Assembly: GCA_026724425.1 (NCBI GenBank) | Contig: JAIUCV010000004.1 | Span: forward strand, 8,628,001 to 8,692,000 | Direction of reading: 5' to 3' | Length of the DNA: 64,000 nt | Source: Erythrophleum ivorense | Lineage: Eukaryota; Streptophyta; Magnoliopsida; Fabales; Fabaceae | Shown here: piece by piece, positions 13,147-24,850 of the stretch | How positions within the stretch are numbered: the first letter of the stretch is position 1 | Layout: each line of letters begins with the position of its first letter | Notes under the pieces: generated by a model | What the model was told of the DNA's origin: nothing | What the model saw: the letters and a program-made list of their open reading frames with translations, nothing else | Database searches by the model: none | Program-made: the position numbers and the translations under genes

Positions 13147-13634
13147 GGCTCATTTGGTTGGTAGAAAAATTAAGTGATGGAAAGAAAAATAGAGTAGGGT
13201 ATTGAGAGAAAGACATATTTGATAGGCAAAAGATTTCTTTTTTTGAAAGAGTTATCTCCCACTAATATGGGAGAGTACATTCCATTTCTTTATGGTAGGA
13301 GAGAGTTTTACTGAGTAGGAGAATAAAAATTAAAACTATTTTGTTCTTCTTCAGATAAATTTTTTCTATTAAAGATAAATTAAAAATAAAATTTTAAATT
13401 AAAATTTTATTTTATTATATTTTATAATTATTAAAAGTATTTTAATTTTTTAATTCTTTTCTCATTCTATTTTTATGTCATTTTTATTTAACTAATTATG
13501 AAAAAGTAAAAACATTCCTATTTTTTTTCATCATATTAAATGTAACTATGAGGTACAAGATTCCTTTCTATTTCCATTCCATCTCTCAGTTCCATTCAAT
13601 CAAAACTTAATCCCTTATACTAAACGAGATCTCA
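13147..13634. mobile_element. MITE-like element of about 0.49 kb
   Basis: It starts gggctcatttggttggta and ends with a sequence whose reverse complement is gatctcgtttagtataag, so imperfect inverted ends of about 15 bases. It interrupts the TNL-flank homology. The target duplication is uncertain (possibly tca). Confidence 0.45.
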
Positions 13635-13967
13635 ATGTGTTCATACTTTGTGAAGCAATCTGATCATACAATATGACTTCATTGTCTCATACATATCAAT
13701 TAACACTACAACAATGTTAATAAATTCCTATTGACACTTTTGACTAATTTTTAACTATTTATTTTTTTTTATAATCAATTTTTGACTGACTTTCAGACAT
13801 AAATATAAAAAGCAAATAGACGATAATTTTATTTTATTTTATTTTATTTTCAATGAAAAGGCAGCAAGTTACAGTTTTTGCAGAACAATCACATATAAAT
13901 AAAAAATTATTTAATAGAAAATGATAAATTCAGCCTAACGGTCAGTCAAATTACTTAGAAAATGTTT

Positions 13968-14620
13968 TTAAAATAATATATATGTATATATTAATAGCTT
14001 AAAGTATTTTAATATATTACTATAAATACAACAAATTGTATATGTATATACTTTTATGTATATTAAATTATATATTAAATAAATTATAAAATATATTAAT
14101 ATTACATGAAAAACATAATACAATATAAAATTAATATAACAAGTTAAAAATTTAATTAAAAAGTATATAAAAATTTTTGTATAAATAAAATATAAAAAAT
14201 ATAAAAAATATATATACAAAATTGAAAATAATAAAATTAAAAATTACATAGCTCGATTGAATTTTGGTAGGTCATTTTTTATTGAATTTCTATTAGAGTT
14301 AAAAAAAAATATAGAAATAAATTTAAAACTTTGCTTGAAGAAAATTTTATATAAAAAATTAAAATAAAAAACCTTAATGAACGGCCAAAATTCATTCAAT
14401 TTTGTCCAATCAGACCGAATTTCGGTCTCTATATATATATATATATATAACATAACACTGTATACATGCATTTTTAAAATAATATATATTTTAGTATATT
14501 ATAAAAATATATTAAATTGTATTTGTATATATTTTTATGGAGATTAAACTATATATTAAATAAGATTCACAAAAATATGAAATATATAATAAAATGTAAA
14601 ATTAATATAACAAGTTAAAG
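13968..14620. repeat. Pair of AT-rich direct repeats
   Basis: About 13970-14150 recurs at 14476-14620. Shared words are taaactatatattaaataa-like text and aaaattaatataacaagttaaa. The AT-only ORFs here are compositional and not genes. Confidence 0.65.
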
Positions 14621-14629
14621 TCCAGATTA

Positions 14630-15330
14630 TCAACGCTTCTTTGCTTTCTGTTGGTTTTTCTTTTTTTCTTTTCTTTTTAATTTGTATCTCTTTTTTCTTG
14701 TTGTTGGGAAGAGATAAGAGGAAAAGTAGAAATGAATAATTGGCACTAGTTAATTATAGTCCCTTTTTTGGTTTTGTTTTGTATGTAATATTTTAATGAT
14801 AGAACAATTAAAAAAAACACGGATCCAATAACAAGTCGAGAGACTTTATCTTTTCATATAATATCCCACTTATTATTGAGATAGACTTTATACAATGCTA
14901 TATATGACTATAAATAAATGAGCCAAAAATGATTGTGCAAACGGTGAATTCTACATACGTGTTTAATTACAAATGCCGTCATTGAATGATTGCTTTTCAA
15001 CGGCAAAATGTATGCCGCTAAACATTTTCAATTTAATCCAACAATAAAAGAAAACATCATGAAAAATCTACTAATTAGTTAATATGATAAAATAAAGAAA
15101 AATAAATTTACAAGTCATACATGAATGAGTTCCAAGTTTTATATTTCGAAAATTATGAGAAGGAGCAATAATTGCCATTAAGTAACGCAAAAGTTAATTG
15201 AATAGGCAAATTAAAAAAGCAAAGCCCTCGTAAGAAATATATTATGATCCAGCAGTGCTCTTTCGTTTTTTAGGCTTTAGCATTGGTATATGAATTATGG
15301 AAATGATAATGTTTTGCACTGGTATATGAA
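14630..15330 (+). repeat. TNL 5'-flank block, copy 2
   Basis: Sequence from gggaagagataagag (14704) through tgaataattgg, aatgccgtcattgaatgattgc, tacatgaatgagttccaagtt, taagtaacgcaaaagtta and gatccagcagtgctctttcg (about 15247) matches 15945-16640 and partly 53390-53590. It is noncoding and contains no TNL exon. Confidence 0.8.
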
Positions 15331-15334
15331 TTTT

Positions 15335-16690
15335 AGTTTTTAATCAATCTTTCAGTGGTCACTTTTTGATTGTGATCTAAAGTTAGCCATTGAATGTCAC
15401 TTTCGTGTAATGATATTAGTGGGAAAATTGTCAATAAAAGAAAAACCTAATATATCATAATATAAATTAATCTTCATTAGCATCTTCTCTAAACTCAATT
15501 TCCTATGTATATTCTTTTCTTGCAAATATCTGACTTGTTAATGTTTGCATTAAATATTTAGTGTTACTTTCACAATTTTATTCTCATTCCCTTCCATTTC
15601 TCAACCCAGACAACACGCACCACGCTTGCATTTCCATGCCTTTCATCTTTAGCTTTCTTTGAGTCAATTCTTTAGCAACATTTACACTTGAAGGAAAATG
15701 TGGGAAAGAAACAGAAAGCAGACTCTACTTTGATGAAGGAAAATGCGTGGCTTTTACTATTTTCCAGACAAAAGTGGAATCCACTTCAATTGTATTCAAT
15801 CCATTTTCTTCATTTTTTCCCACTTCCCTTGAAGCCGTCCCACTTTGCACACTTCTGGTAGAAAGTCTTATACTTATCACTGTATCTTTTCTTTCTGTTT
15901 ACTTTTTCATTTATTTTTAATATTCTTCTCTTTTCTTGTTTGGAAGAGATGAGAAGAAAAATAGAAATGAATAATTGGAACTCGTTAATTATACATAATC
16001 CCGTTTTGTTGTTTTGTATGTAATATTGTAACGATGCAACAATTAAAAAAAAAGGGCTCCAATAAAGATAATTTTTTCGTTTTATATAATATCCTACTTA
16101 ATATAGCTTTCATATTAAGATAGATATATATAATGTTATAATTATTAAGAATTAAGCCAAAACTGATTATGTAAATGATAAGTTTAAAGTACATGTTTAA
16201 TCAAATAGATGGCTGAAAGAGCTTTGTTTCCTGAGTCCACTTAGCTTGACTTAGATTTAGTCAGGGCTCAAGCAACTTTCAGATATTGAGGAACTTACAT
16301 CAAAAAGTACGTGTTTAATTGCGAATACGATCATTGAATAATTGCATTTCAAGAGTAAAATGTATTCGTGCATATAACTAGAAATTTCCAATTTAAACCA
16401 ACAATGAAATCAAATATCATTGAAAATCCATTAATTGGTTAATAATATAAGATAAAGACAAACAAATTTGCAAGTTATATATGAATGTGTACCAAATTTC
16501 CAAGTTTTATATTTTGAAAATTATGGGCAGGAGGAATAATTGTCATTAAGTAACGACAAAAGTTAATTAAATAAACCATTAGAAAAGCAAAGTCCTCGTA
16601 ACAAATATGCCATGATCCAACAGTGCTCTTTGGTTTTCTAGGCTTTAGAATAAAGTAAAAATTGGAAAAAGATGATATATCGAAAAAGAA
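15335..16690 (+). repeat. TNL 5'-flank block, copy 3 (adjacent to the TNL gene)
   Basis: This is the block contiguous with the TNL promoter. Its first part (15340-15560) matches 24115-24290 downstream of the gene, its middle (15610-15960) matches 12440-12830 and 24400-24560, and its last part (15960-16680) matches 14700-15300 and 53390-53640. It is noncoding. Confidence 0.8.
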
Positions 16691-16699
16691 AAAAAAAAG

Positions 16700-16849
16700 A
16701 TGAAGGATAGTTAAGAAAAACAATAAACAGGGGAAAAGTCACCAAAAGCTGGTTCCCATTGCATCAAGGAAAAAATGAAGGATAGGTAAGGATAACAATA
16801 AACAAGGGAAAAGTCACCGAAAGCTGGTTCCCGTTGCATCAAGGAAAGA
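16700..16849 (+). repeat. 75-bp tandem duplication in the TNL promoter region
   Basis: Two units start with atgaaggatag at 16700 and 16775. Each contains caataaaca(g/a)gggaaaagtcacc followed by aaagctggttccc and gcatcaagga. They lie about 270-420 bases before the start codon and upstream of the TATA-like site. The equivalent region near 54071 (ctggttcccattccctcggg) has a single unit, so the doubling is specific to this gene. Confidence 0.88.
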
Positions 16850-16892
16850 TTCCATGTTCCCAATTGCACGTCAAGACTTCAAGCAAGTACGC

Positions 16893-16908
16893 CCATATAT
16901 ATTTATAG
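16893..16908 (+). promoter_or_regulatory. TATA-like element of the TNL gene
   Basis: catatatatttatagac stands about 215 bases before the start codon. The homologous flank at 54146-54160 also has a TATA-like sequence (tttatatactc) at the corresponding place, which supports a shared core promoter. The transcription start has not been observed. Confidence 0.45.
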
Positions 16909-17117
16909 ACACACACACGTCAGTGTTAACATTAGCAACTTCGTTTATAGCAGAGTTGAGGTCATTGTTTCTTTACCTAGTGTTTCCATTATTTTTATTT
17001 CATATTTGTTTTGGTTTTCTTTAGCAAATGATACAGTTTTGTTGTTGTAGGCCAAAATTTCACTGGCTCAAATTATTTTGTAAGCTCTGACTCAGATTAG
17101 AAGGCCAAAATCTTCCG

Positions 17118-20100
17118 ATGGCACTTAGTGTGCAAAAAGCATCTTCCTCAAACTCTTTTAACTCCAATTCAACTCCAAAATGGAAATTTCATATTTTCTT
17201 GAGCTTTAGGGGTGAAGACACTCGTAAAAGTTTTACAGACCACTTATATGCTGCATTATGTAGGAAAGGACTCAAAACTTTCAGGGATGATGAAGAACTT
17301 GAGAGAGGAGAAGTAATCTCAGAGAAACTCCTTAAAGCAATTGAGGATTCTCTCTTTGCAATTGTTGTTCTCTCCAAAAATTATGCCTCTTCTTCATGGT
17401 GTCTGGATGAACTCCAAAAGATTCTTCAGTCAAGAAATGAACTAGGTCAACAAGTTCTTCCCATCTTTTATGGTGTAGATCCGTCTGATGTAAGACACCA
17501 AAGAGGAAGTTTCGCTGAAGCTTTTGCCAAGCATGAAGAGAAGTTCAAAGAAAACCTAGAGAAGGTACAAAAATGGAGGGATTCTTTAACAAAAGTTGCT
17601 AACTTATCCCGTTGGGATTCTAAGGAATGGTAAGTTTTTCATTGAATAAAATTATATAACTTATATCAGTTTGTGTGTATTAGTGTGGTTTCTTTCTTTT
17701 TTTCTTCTTGAAAATGTTTAATTATAAGTATTAATTGTTCCCAAAAAGAAAAACAATTATTAATTAACCTTGGCCAAGGGTTTTGAAAAATTAAAGTAAT
17801 AAAATTTTAATACATAAAATATAAGGGTGTACATGGGCAGGGCCGGGTCAGGGCGATACTTGGCCCGAAACCCGATACGATTAAGGTCTTGGGCGTATTT
17901 TTATGCCCGTGGCCCGACCCTGCCTGAAGAAGCCTAATTTTAGGGCGGGTTAGGGCGGCTCGGGACGGCCCGAATAAGTAGGGCTGTATGTACATAGGTA
18001 GGGTCAGACTGAACATCTAGTATGTCCGATACCTGATTCGATTAAGACATCAAGCTTGTTTTTATACCTGTGGCCTTACTCAGCTCTAATAAGTCCGATT
18101 TATGTTAGAATAGGGTAGGTTAGAGCCGCCTAAATTAATTTTTTTTTATGAATTGATACTTGTAATATAAAAATATTTTTTTTACAAACTTATAGGCATA
18201 TATTTCAAAACAATGGACTTTTAGAACTTTTATATTTGTATTAGTAATAAAAAAAATAGTCTAGTATTATCAAGTAAAATATAAGATATACTAACATAAT
18301 TAGTCTTAGGTAAATATATATATTTTTATTATTCAACAAAAGAAATATTAATAAGCATTCACATCAATGATAAAAATAATTAAGAAGTAAAGAATATTTG
18401 CATAGGTAATAAAAACTGCAGTATGTAGAGATAATTAAATGAAATAAAAATTAAAAAATATAAGATGACAAGATATTAATAACTAAAAAAAAAGTAACTA
18501 TTAGGGCGAGTTGGGCAGAATATGCCTTCGCCCCCGGCCCGACCCGAAATAGTCTTGTTTAAAGTTATGCCCATTTATATTTTTAGCCCGGCCCTGCTCG
18601 GTCCGATTAGACCGGGTTAGGGCGGGCCCCTAGAGTCAATCGGGCCGGTGAACACCCCTAATAAAATAATGTTTTCTAGTTTTAGTTTATAAAATAAGTC
18701 AAAATTGATATTTTCTCCTTATTGCTTTATTCGATCATGACTTGTGATTCATATTAAATTCATTGCAAAGTCAGTTATGTCTTCTCTAATTATAGGCATG
18801 AAGTGAAACTTATTGAAAATGTGGTTAAATCATTATGGAGCAAATTATGGTCTAAACTGCCATCTCACAATGGCATGCTAGTAGGAATCGAGAGGAGGTT
18901 GAATGCAATGGATTTACTCATGCGGATAAGGTTGGATGGTGTTCGCTTTGTTGGAATATGGGGCATGGGCAGTATTGGTAAGACAACCTTGGCTAGTATT
19001 GTCTATGAGAGGCTCCTAGACCAATTTGAAATTTGTTGCTTTCTTAGCAATGTGAGGGAGGTTTCTAAAAGACAAGATGGCTTGATTGACTTACAAAAAA
19101 GGCTTCTTTTGCATCTCAAGGTAGAGGGCATGCTAATTGAGAATACTTATATAGGAAAGACTACAATAAAAAATCTTTGTTGTAATAGAAGGGTACTCCT
19201 TGTCCTTGATGATGTAAATTCAATTAGTCAATTAGAGAATTTGGCTGGAGGTGAAGATTGGTTTGGTGCAGGGAGTAGAGTAATTGTGACAACTAGAGAT
19301 AACCATTTGTTGAAATCACATGGGGTGCATAATATATATAAAGTTGAAATCATGAACAAAGATGAATCCCTTGAACTCTTTTGCAAGAAAGCATTTAGAA
19401 GTGAACAACCTAAAGAGGGTTATGTGGAGTTATCTCAATCTGTGGTTAACTACGCTGGAGGTCTTCCTTTAGCACTCCAAGTTTTGGGTTCCTTTCTTTG
19501 TGGAAGAGATGTGCTTGAATGGGAAGATACTTTGGACAAATTGAAGCAAGTTTCAAACAATGACATTCTTGAGATACTTAAAATAAGTTATGACAAATTA
19601 GAAGATTCAGAAAAGGCAATATTTCTAGATATTGCCTGTTTTTTTAAAATGTGGGACAAAGATCGAGTAACACATATATTAAAGATTTGTGGTCTTCATC
19701 CAACAATTGGCATAAGCCTTCTTATTGAAAAGTCTTTGCTAACTGAAACTGTAGCCAATGGCAGCATCCATATAGATATGCATGATTTAATTCAAGAAAT
19801 GGGTATGAGTATTGTTTTCCAAGAATCTCCAAATAATGTTGGAAAACGTAGTAGATTGTGGTCTCCCAAGGACATCGATCAAGTATTGAAAAGAAATATG
19901 GTGAGTAATATGATCTCTAGGTTTTTACTAACTTTTCATATGCCTTATATCTCCTTATCATTTCTTATGTTATTCATTTGGTGATTAATGTTGCTTATCA
20001 GGGAACTGAAGTGATACAAGGTGTGTTTTTACCCGATAACTCTCAGTTATATAAAGCATATTGGGATCCTGAAGCCTTTTCAAAAATGTGTAATCTTCGA

Positions 20101-23028
20101 TTGCTCATCATATCATCATGGAATTTGAGCCTTCACTATGGCCTCAAATGCCTTTCTAGTGCATTAAAATTTCTTCAATGGAATGGATATCCTTTAGAAG
20201 CTCTTCCACTTGGAATCCAACTGGATGAACTCGTTTATCTTGAAATGCATGATAGTAAAATAAATCAACTTTGGAATGGTGTTGAAGTAAGATACTTTAT
20301 TATTCTTACATAAATTAATTAATTAAACTAGCACATAGTTTTTTGGGAAAATTATGTTTAAGGACCAAAAGATGAAGAAAATTATTCTTAAGGACCTTTA
20401 CCACTAGGTTCAACGATTTGTTGCTAAATTTAGTAATAATCATCTTAAAACAAGTGGTAACCGGTCCTTAAGAATAATTTTCTTTATTTTTGAGTCCTTT
20501 ATTGTAATTCTCCCTAGTTTTTTTTATAACTAATTTTTCTATCTTTTGTTTGTCTAGTGTTTGGAAAAGCTGAAGTTTATAGATTTGAGCCATTCCAAAC
20601 ACTTGATTAGAACTCCAGATTTTTTTGGAGTTCCAAATCTGGAAAGGTTAATTCTTGAAGGTTGCATAGCTCTAATTGAGATTCATCATTCACTTGGACA
20701 GCTCAAAAGTCTTGTTGAAGTAAGTTTGAAAGGCTGCAAAAATCTTAAAACTCTCCCAAGAAAATTGGAAATGACTTCTCTAAAGAAACTTGTTCTTTGT
20801 GGGTGCACTCAAGTCAGAAAGCTCCCAGAGTTTGGGGAAAATATGAAAAATTTGACAACACTTGATCTGGAAGAGATTGGCATAGCAAAGCTGCCTGTGT
20901 CACTTGGATTCTTGACTAGTCTTAAAGTTTTGAATTTAAAAGGCTGCAAAAATCTTGCTTGCCTTCCACATACCTTTTACAATTTGAAGCATCTTAAAAC
21001 TTTTAATATTTCTGGCTGTTTAAAATTTTCTAAATTGCCAGAAAACTTGAATGAAAACAAGGCCTTGAAAAGGCTTGATGTGAGTGGAACTGCTATAACA
21101 GAAGTACCTTCTTCCATCGGTCAGTTGAAAAAACTCAGGCTACTCTCATTTCATGGATGCAAAGGGCCAGCACCCAACTCATGGATCTTGCCTCTTCCTT
21201 TGATTCAATGGTTTCAGAGGCACTGGTTTCCTAACAAGGGCATAACATTGACTCCTATCTTCAATCTTAAATCACTGCAAATGTTAAATTTAAGCTACTG
21301 CAATATTGATGATGGATTCTTTCCTGATGATCTCGGTGGCTTATCATCATTGTCGCAATTATATCTAACAGGAAACAACTTTGTGAATCTGCCTGCTGGT
21401 TGCATTTCTAATCTTTTGAATCTACATTTTCTTGATTTACGTTGTTGCCCAAGGCTCCAGTCGTTGCCACAGTCTTCACCATCTTTAATACTAATGGATG
21501 CAGGAGATTGTGCTTCAATGGAACCGTTATTATCAGATGAACAGCTATGGTATCTCTTTGGTTCAATGGACGAGGTATATATATTTGTCTATATATTCAT
21601 CTATCAATATATGTATCTTTTCTCGTTAATTATATGTTACATGACAAATTTCTTTGTCTCAGTGTGGCCAATATGCTCGAATGGTTTCCGAGTGTGGATC
21701 AGCATCATTATCAATTAAAGACTTATCAACGACTATGCCGGCGAGTGAAATACCTTCATGGTTCGAGAACCAAAATTATTTTTCTGTGAATGGGAGATCG
21801 GGAAAGGGTTCAATAATAATACAAGTCCCTCAATCTAATTGTGCCAGTGAATGGTTAGGATTTGCGTTATGCCTTATGTTAGATGATCCGATTTATTCCA
21901 TTAAGACCAACCTAAAAGCATACCGTTGGGCTAGATGGTGTTATAATTGTGTTAAAGCTTACGAAGATGGTACATTTGAACGCCTTATTGGTAACGACAT
22001 GGACATTGGGACAGAAATATATTATCCTCACCTTGGGATCTTGTTTTTGCAAATTTGTAAGAAAAACGATTCAGAATTATCCATGGATTACAACCAGATT
22101 CACTTTCACTTTTATCCTAATTATCCCGAGTCAGTAGATAGAACATTTTCCATGAAGTATGGATGGCGTGTGATACACAAACAAGATTTCGAAAAGCAGG
22201 GCAAAACAAGGGGTCGATGTCACCTGATATCAGAAGACTGCAAAGATGGAGTAAGTCACCTCTGTAAATCATCTTCTTAATTTTTATTTCAAATACTATG
22301 CAATTAATTTTCTGTCTGCTTGTCTCACTCCTGTATAGTTTTTTGAACTACATTCTATTTCTTATGAAATTGCTTTATTGCATCGTTATTGAAATTTGGT
22401 CTCATGCTGATACTTTTCCTATCTAATATATTTGCTTAAAATATACAAAAGATATATACTTCATGAGAAATTACTTGAAATTTTATAACTCTCTTTCAAT
22501 AGATTGACATACATGCATGTATGTATCAAAATAAACCCAAAAACCATGCATCAAAGAAATTAACTTCATATATATATGTATATATATATATTCTTAACAT
22601 CCAAAACAAACTGAATGGAGTGCTAGTACCAAAAACAAACGACCAGTTGAATAGCCTTTTTTCGGAAAAGAGTTAGACATTATATATATACCAACCTAAT
22701 ATACTTCTCTTTTACTCTTTGTAGCCGGTATACTTATTATTTCTTCGTTTTAAGTAAAGAGAACAATCACCATCATAAGAGACCAAATTAAGTTTTTTAA
22801 GCACTCATGACTTATCATGCAGCTACTTAATTATTTTTGCAAGATATATATTATGAACTGTGTTGTGTCCTTAATTAGGAAACTGGAATGTGCTTTGAAC
22901 CTGAAGAGCAAGGGCAATGCAGTTTGTCACTAATTGAGAGCTTCAATAATGAATCTCCGGAGGCATCAATTACATGCTTGGAAAGTAAAGGAGAAGCCAC
23001 CAATCTGTCTTCCTCTTTTGACCAGTAA
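17118..23028 (+). CDS. TIR-NBS-LRR (TNL) resistance-type protein, six exons
   Basis: Exons: 17118-17629, 18796-19900, 20002-20286, 20558-21574, 21663-22250 and 22879-23028. All introns have GT...AG ends, and the joined frame is open for about 1218 residues. The TIR domain (about 24-170) has FLSFRGEDTR and the putative NADase glutamate E98 in WCLDEL. The NB-ARC has a P-loop at 227-235 (GMGSIGKTT, Ser where Gly is usual), kinase-2 LLVLDDV at 305-311, GSRVIVTTRD at 330-339, GLPLAL at 393-398, FLDIACFFK at 447-455 and MHD at 499-501. LRRs fill about 560-950. A C-JID-like region (SEIPSWF onwards) occupies exon 5, and exon 6 is an acidic tail. Plant TNLs are intracellular immune receptors whose TIR makes NAD-derived signals for EDS1 complexes; the pathogen recognised here is unknown. 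Intron 1 starts so that its retention ends translation at once (TGG TAA). The 628-base fifth intron contains only AT-rich sequence. Confidence 0.95.
17822..18660. mobile_element. hAT-type MITE (839 bp) in TNL intron 1
   Basis: A perfect 8-bp target duplication, ATAAAATA, stands at 17814-17821 and 18661-18668. The ends are TAAGGGTGTACATGGGC and, reverse complemented, TAGGGGTGTTCACCGGCC. Subterminal DNA is GC-rich with repeated gggcgg and ggcccg words, and the core is AT-rich without a transposase ORF. Eight-base duplications and this end style fit the hAT superfamily. It makes up most of the 1166-base intron. Confidence 0.9.
20345..20514. mobile_element. MULE-type MITE (170 bp) in TNL intron 3
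   Basis: A perfect 9-bp target duplication, TAGTTTTTT, stands at 20336-20344 and 20515-20523. The terminal inverted repeats are about 52 bases: left starts GGGAAAATTATGTTTAAGG; right, reverse complemented, starts GGGAGAATTACAATAAAGG; both reach the shared attattcttaaggacc. The ends resemble those of the 15-kb MULE at 24759-39810 (gagaaaattag... ttaaggacc). It has no coding capacity and fills most of the 271-base intron. Confidence 0.9.
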
Positions 23029-24060
23029 ATAAGAAATGGAAAACATCAACCGTTGTTACTGACGTGGGCTGGACCTGGGCCAGGGAGCAGAACAGGACAA
23101 CAACTCTAGAAATAGAAAGAAGCCCCAATGGATGGCTGACTTCATTCTGCAGGAATGATCGTGCATTTGGGAATAATGGGTTATTTTATTCTGCCTATCA
23201 CTTTGTTAATCTCGGAAACTGTGGAAGATTATTACACAATAAATAACTCTTAGCTTTGATGAAATGACAGCATACCAAATGCCTCCATATATAAGTTTGT
23301 ATCCTTGTGTGGTTCTAAAGCCCGACCAATAACAATTTAGAACCAATAAAAGTACAAGAAAAAGAAATTAATGCTTATTAAACTACTTTACCCAACTCTT
23401 AAGCTTTTGTTGCGTGGAAGGCTGTACAAGACAGGCTGTGAGGATTAGCTTTAAACCTCCCCAACAACACAGCTTCAATATTGTGTAATTATCTCATAAT
23501 GTTTTGGTGACTTTTTTCCCTTCTCTCCTCATCGCGCAGATTAATGAAAACACCAATTAATATAATCTAATTCCCAGAAGTGTATTGTTCAGTGATAAAA
23601 TGTGAACAAAGCCTGTCAAAGATTTTTTTTTTTTAATTCTTAATGATGTAATTCATTTTTTAAAGTTTTTTTTATTAGTTTGTAGTATTTAATGGGACCA
23701 AAAATTGAATGAAATTTTTTTGGTTAATTAATCAACCATATTAGAATGTGTTTTTAGATTTTAAGTTGCAACTATTAAATTTAGTTTAGATTACATATTC
23801 TAAACTCATAATTTTCATCTATCTATTTAATTTTAAATGAAATCATCTTTATACCCTATAATTTTAAAATAACATAACATCATTTTGTTAAAGAACTCTA
23901 TATATAAATATAAGAAAAGAGAAGAATAATTTACTTACCTGGATATATTGACATAGAAATTGTCTTATTAAATTACTTCTTTTTGAATTGTAGAAAGGAG
24001 TTTTCTCTATCTTTTGTTATTCTCCTCTAAAAGTTAAAACGCTTATTAGTTTTTGGATTA
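23029..24060 (+). other. TNL 3' flank, no further gene seen
   Basis: Sequence after the TNL stop codon. A 60-codon ORF at 23064-23246 lies in the probable 3' UTR and resembles nothing I recognise. AATAAA-like signals occur near 23240 (acaataaataac) and 23345 (accaataaaag). The remainder is AT-rich intergenic DNA. Confidence 0.5.
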
Positions 24061-24285
24061 AGTTTTGTAGAAATTGTAATATTTTGCAAAGGAATAAAAA
24101 TATTCATTGAATTTCTGGTTTTCATCCATTTTTCGGTGGCCACTTTGAGTTGTGATAAAAAAGATGTCATTGAATATTCCTTTTCTTGTAATGATATTAG
24201 TCAGAAAATTCTCAATTTAGGAAAGACTAAATATTTTATAATATAAATTAATCTTCGTATAGCATCTTCTCTTAACTCAATTTCT

Positions 24286-24324
<39 letters not shown>

Positions 24325-24570
24325 TTCTTGCTAAAATTTTATTTGGTAATGTTTGCATTAAATATTCATTGTTACTTTTACAAATTTATTCTCATTCTAT
24401 TGTGCAGTAGTTGAATCCATTATCTATATATATCTCTGTCCCCTCGAAGCTGTACCCCCTATGCACACGAAAGTGCTCATGTTTTCAAATTATAAACATT
24501 TGGATTTATTCTTTGTGAATTCATAGTTTTATACTTACCGATGCATTTTTGCCTTTTGTTTACTTTTATT
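24060..24570 (+). repeat. TNL 5'-flank block, copy 4 (downstream of the TNL gene)
   Basis: The text tttttcggtggccactttgag and the following ttcttgtaatgatattagtc, agcatcttctcttaactcaattt and gttgaatccattatc stretches match 15335-15830 in order. It ends before the core promoter and no TNL exon follows; the 15-kb MULE begins about 190 bases later. A (CT)n(AT)n microsatellite lies inside at 24286-24324. Confidence 0.78.
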
Positions 24571-24758
24571 ATAAAATAACGTAAAAAATAATTAAAATAT
24601 TATATAATAAGTTGTTTCAAAATACGATTAGATCACTTCTTTTTTTTTTTTTAAAGAGATATTCACTTTGACTTATACTTGTTAGCTGTAATTATAATTA
24701 TATCTGAAACTGAAAATTGTTTTAAAGCTTCAAACTTTTGCCTTTAAGATAAAAAATA

Positions 24759-24850
24759 GAGAAAATTAGTACAGAGGACTTAGACCAGCCAAATATTATT
24801 ATTAAGGACCTTAAAAATGAATATTACTATGTAGAACCAAAGAAAATTTG
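24759..24850 (+). repeat. Left terminal inverted repeat of the MULE
   Basis: It begins gagaaaattagtacagagg and includes gccaaatatt and aaggaccttaaaaatgaata. It pairs with the reverse complement of 39719-39810, with about 16 mismatches in 92 bases. Confidence 0.9.

Noticed and set aside
13968..14471. Two AT-rich minus ORFs
   Set aside because: The translations are Tyr/Ile/Phe runs from AT repeats with no domain or start context.
23064..23246. 60-codon ORF after the TNL stop
   Set aside because: It lies in the likely 3' UTR. Exon 6 ends with a clear stop, and no splice sites were found that would join this ORF.
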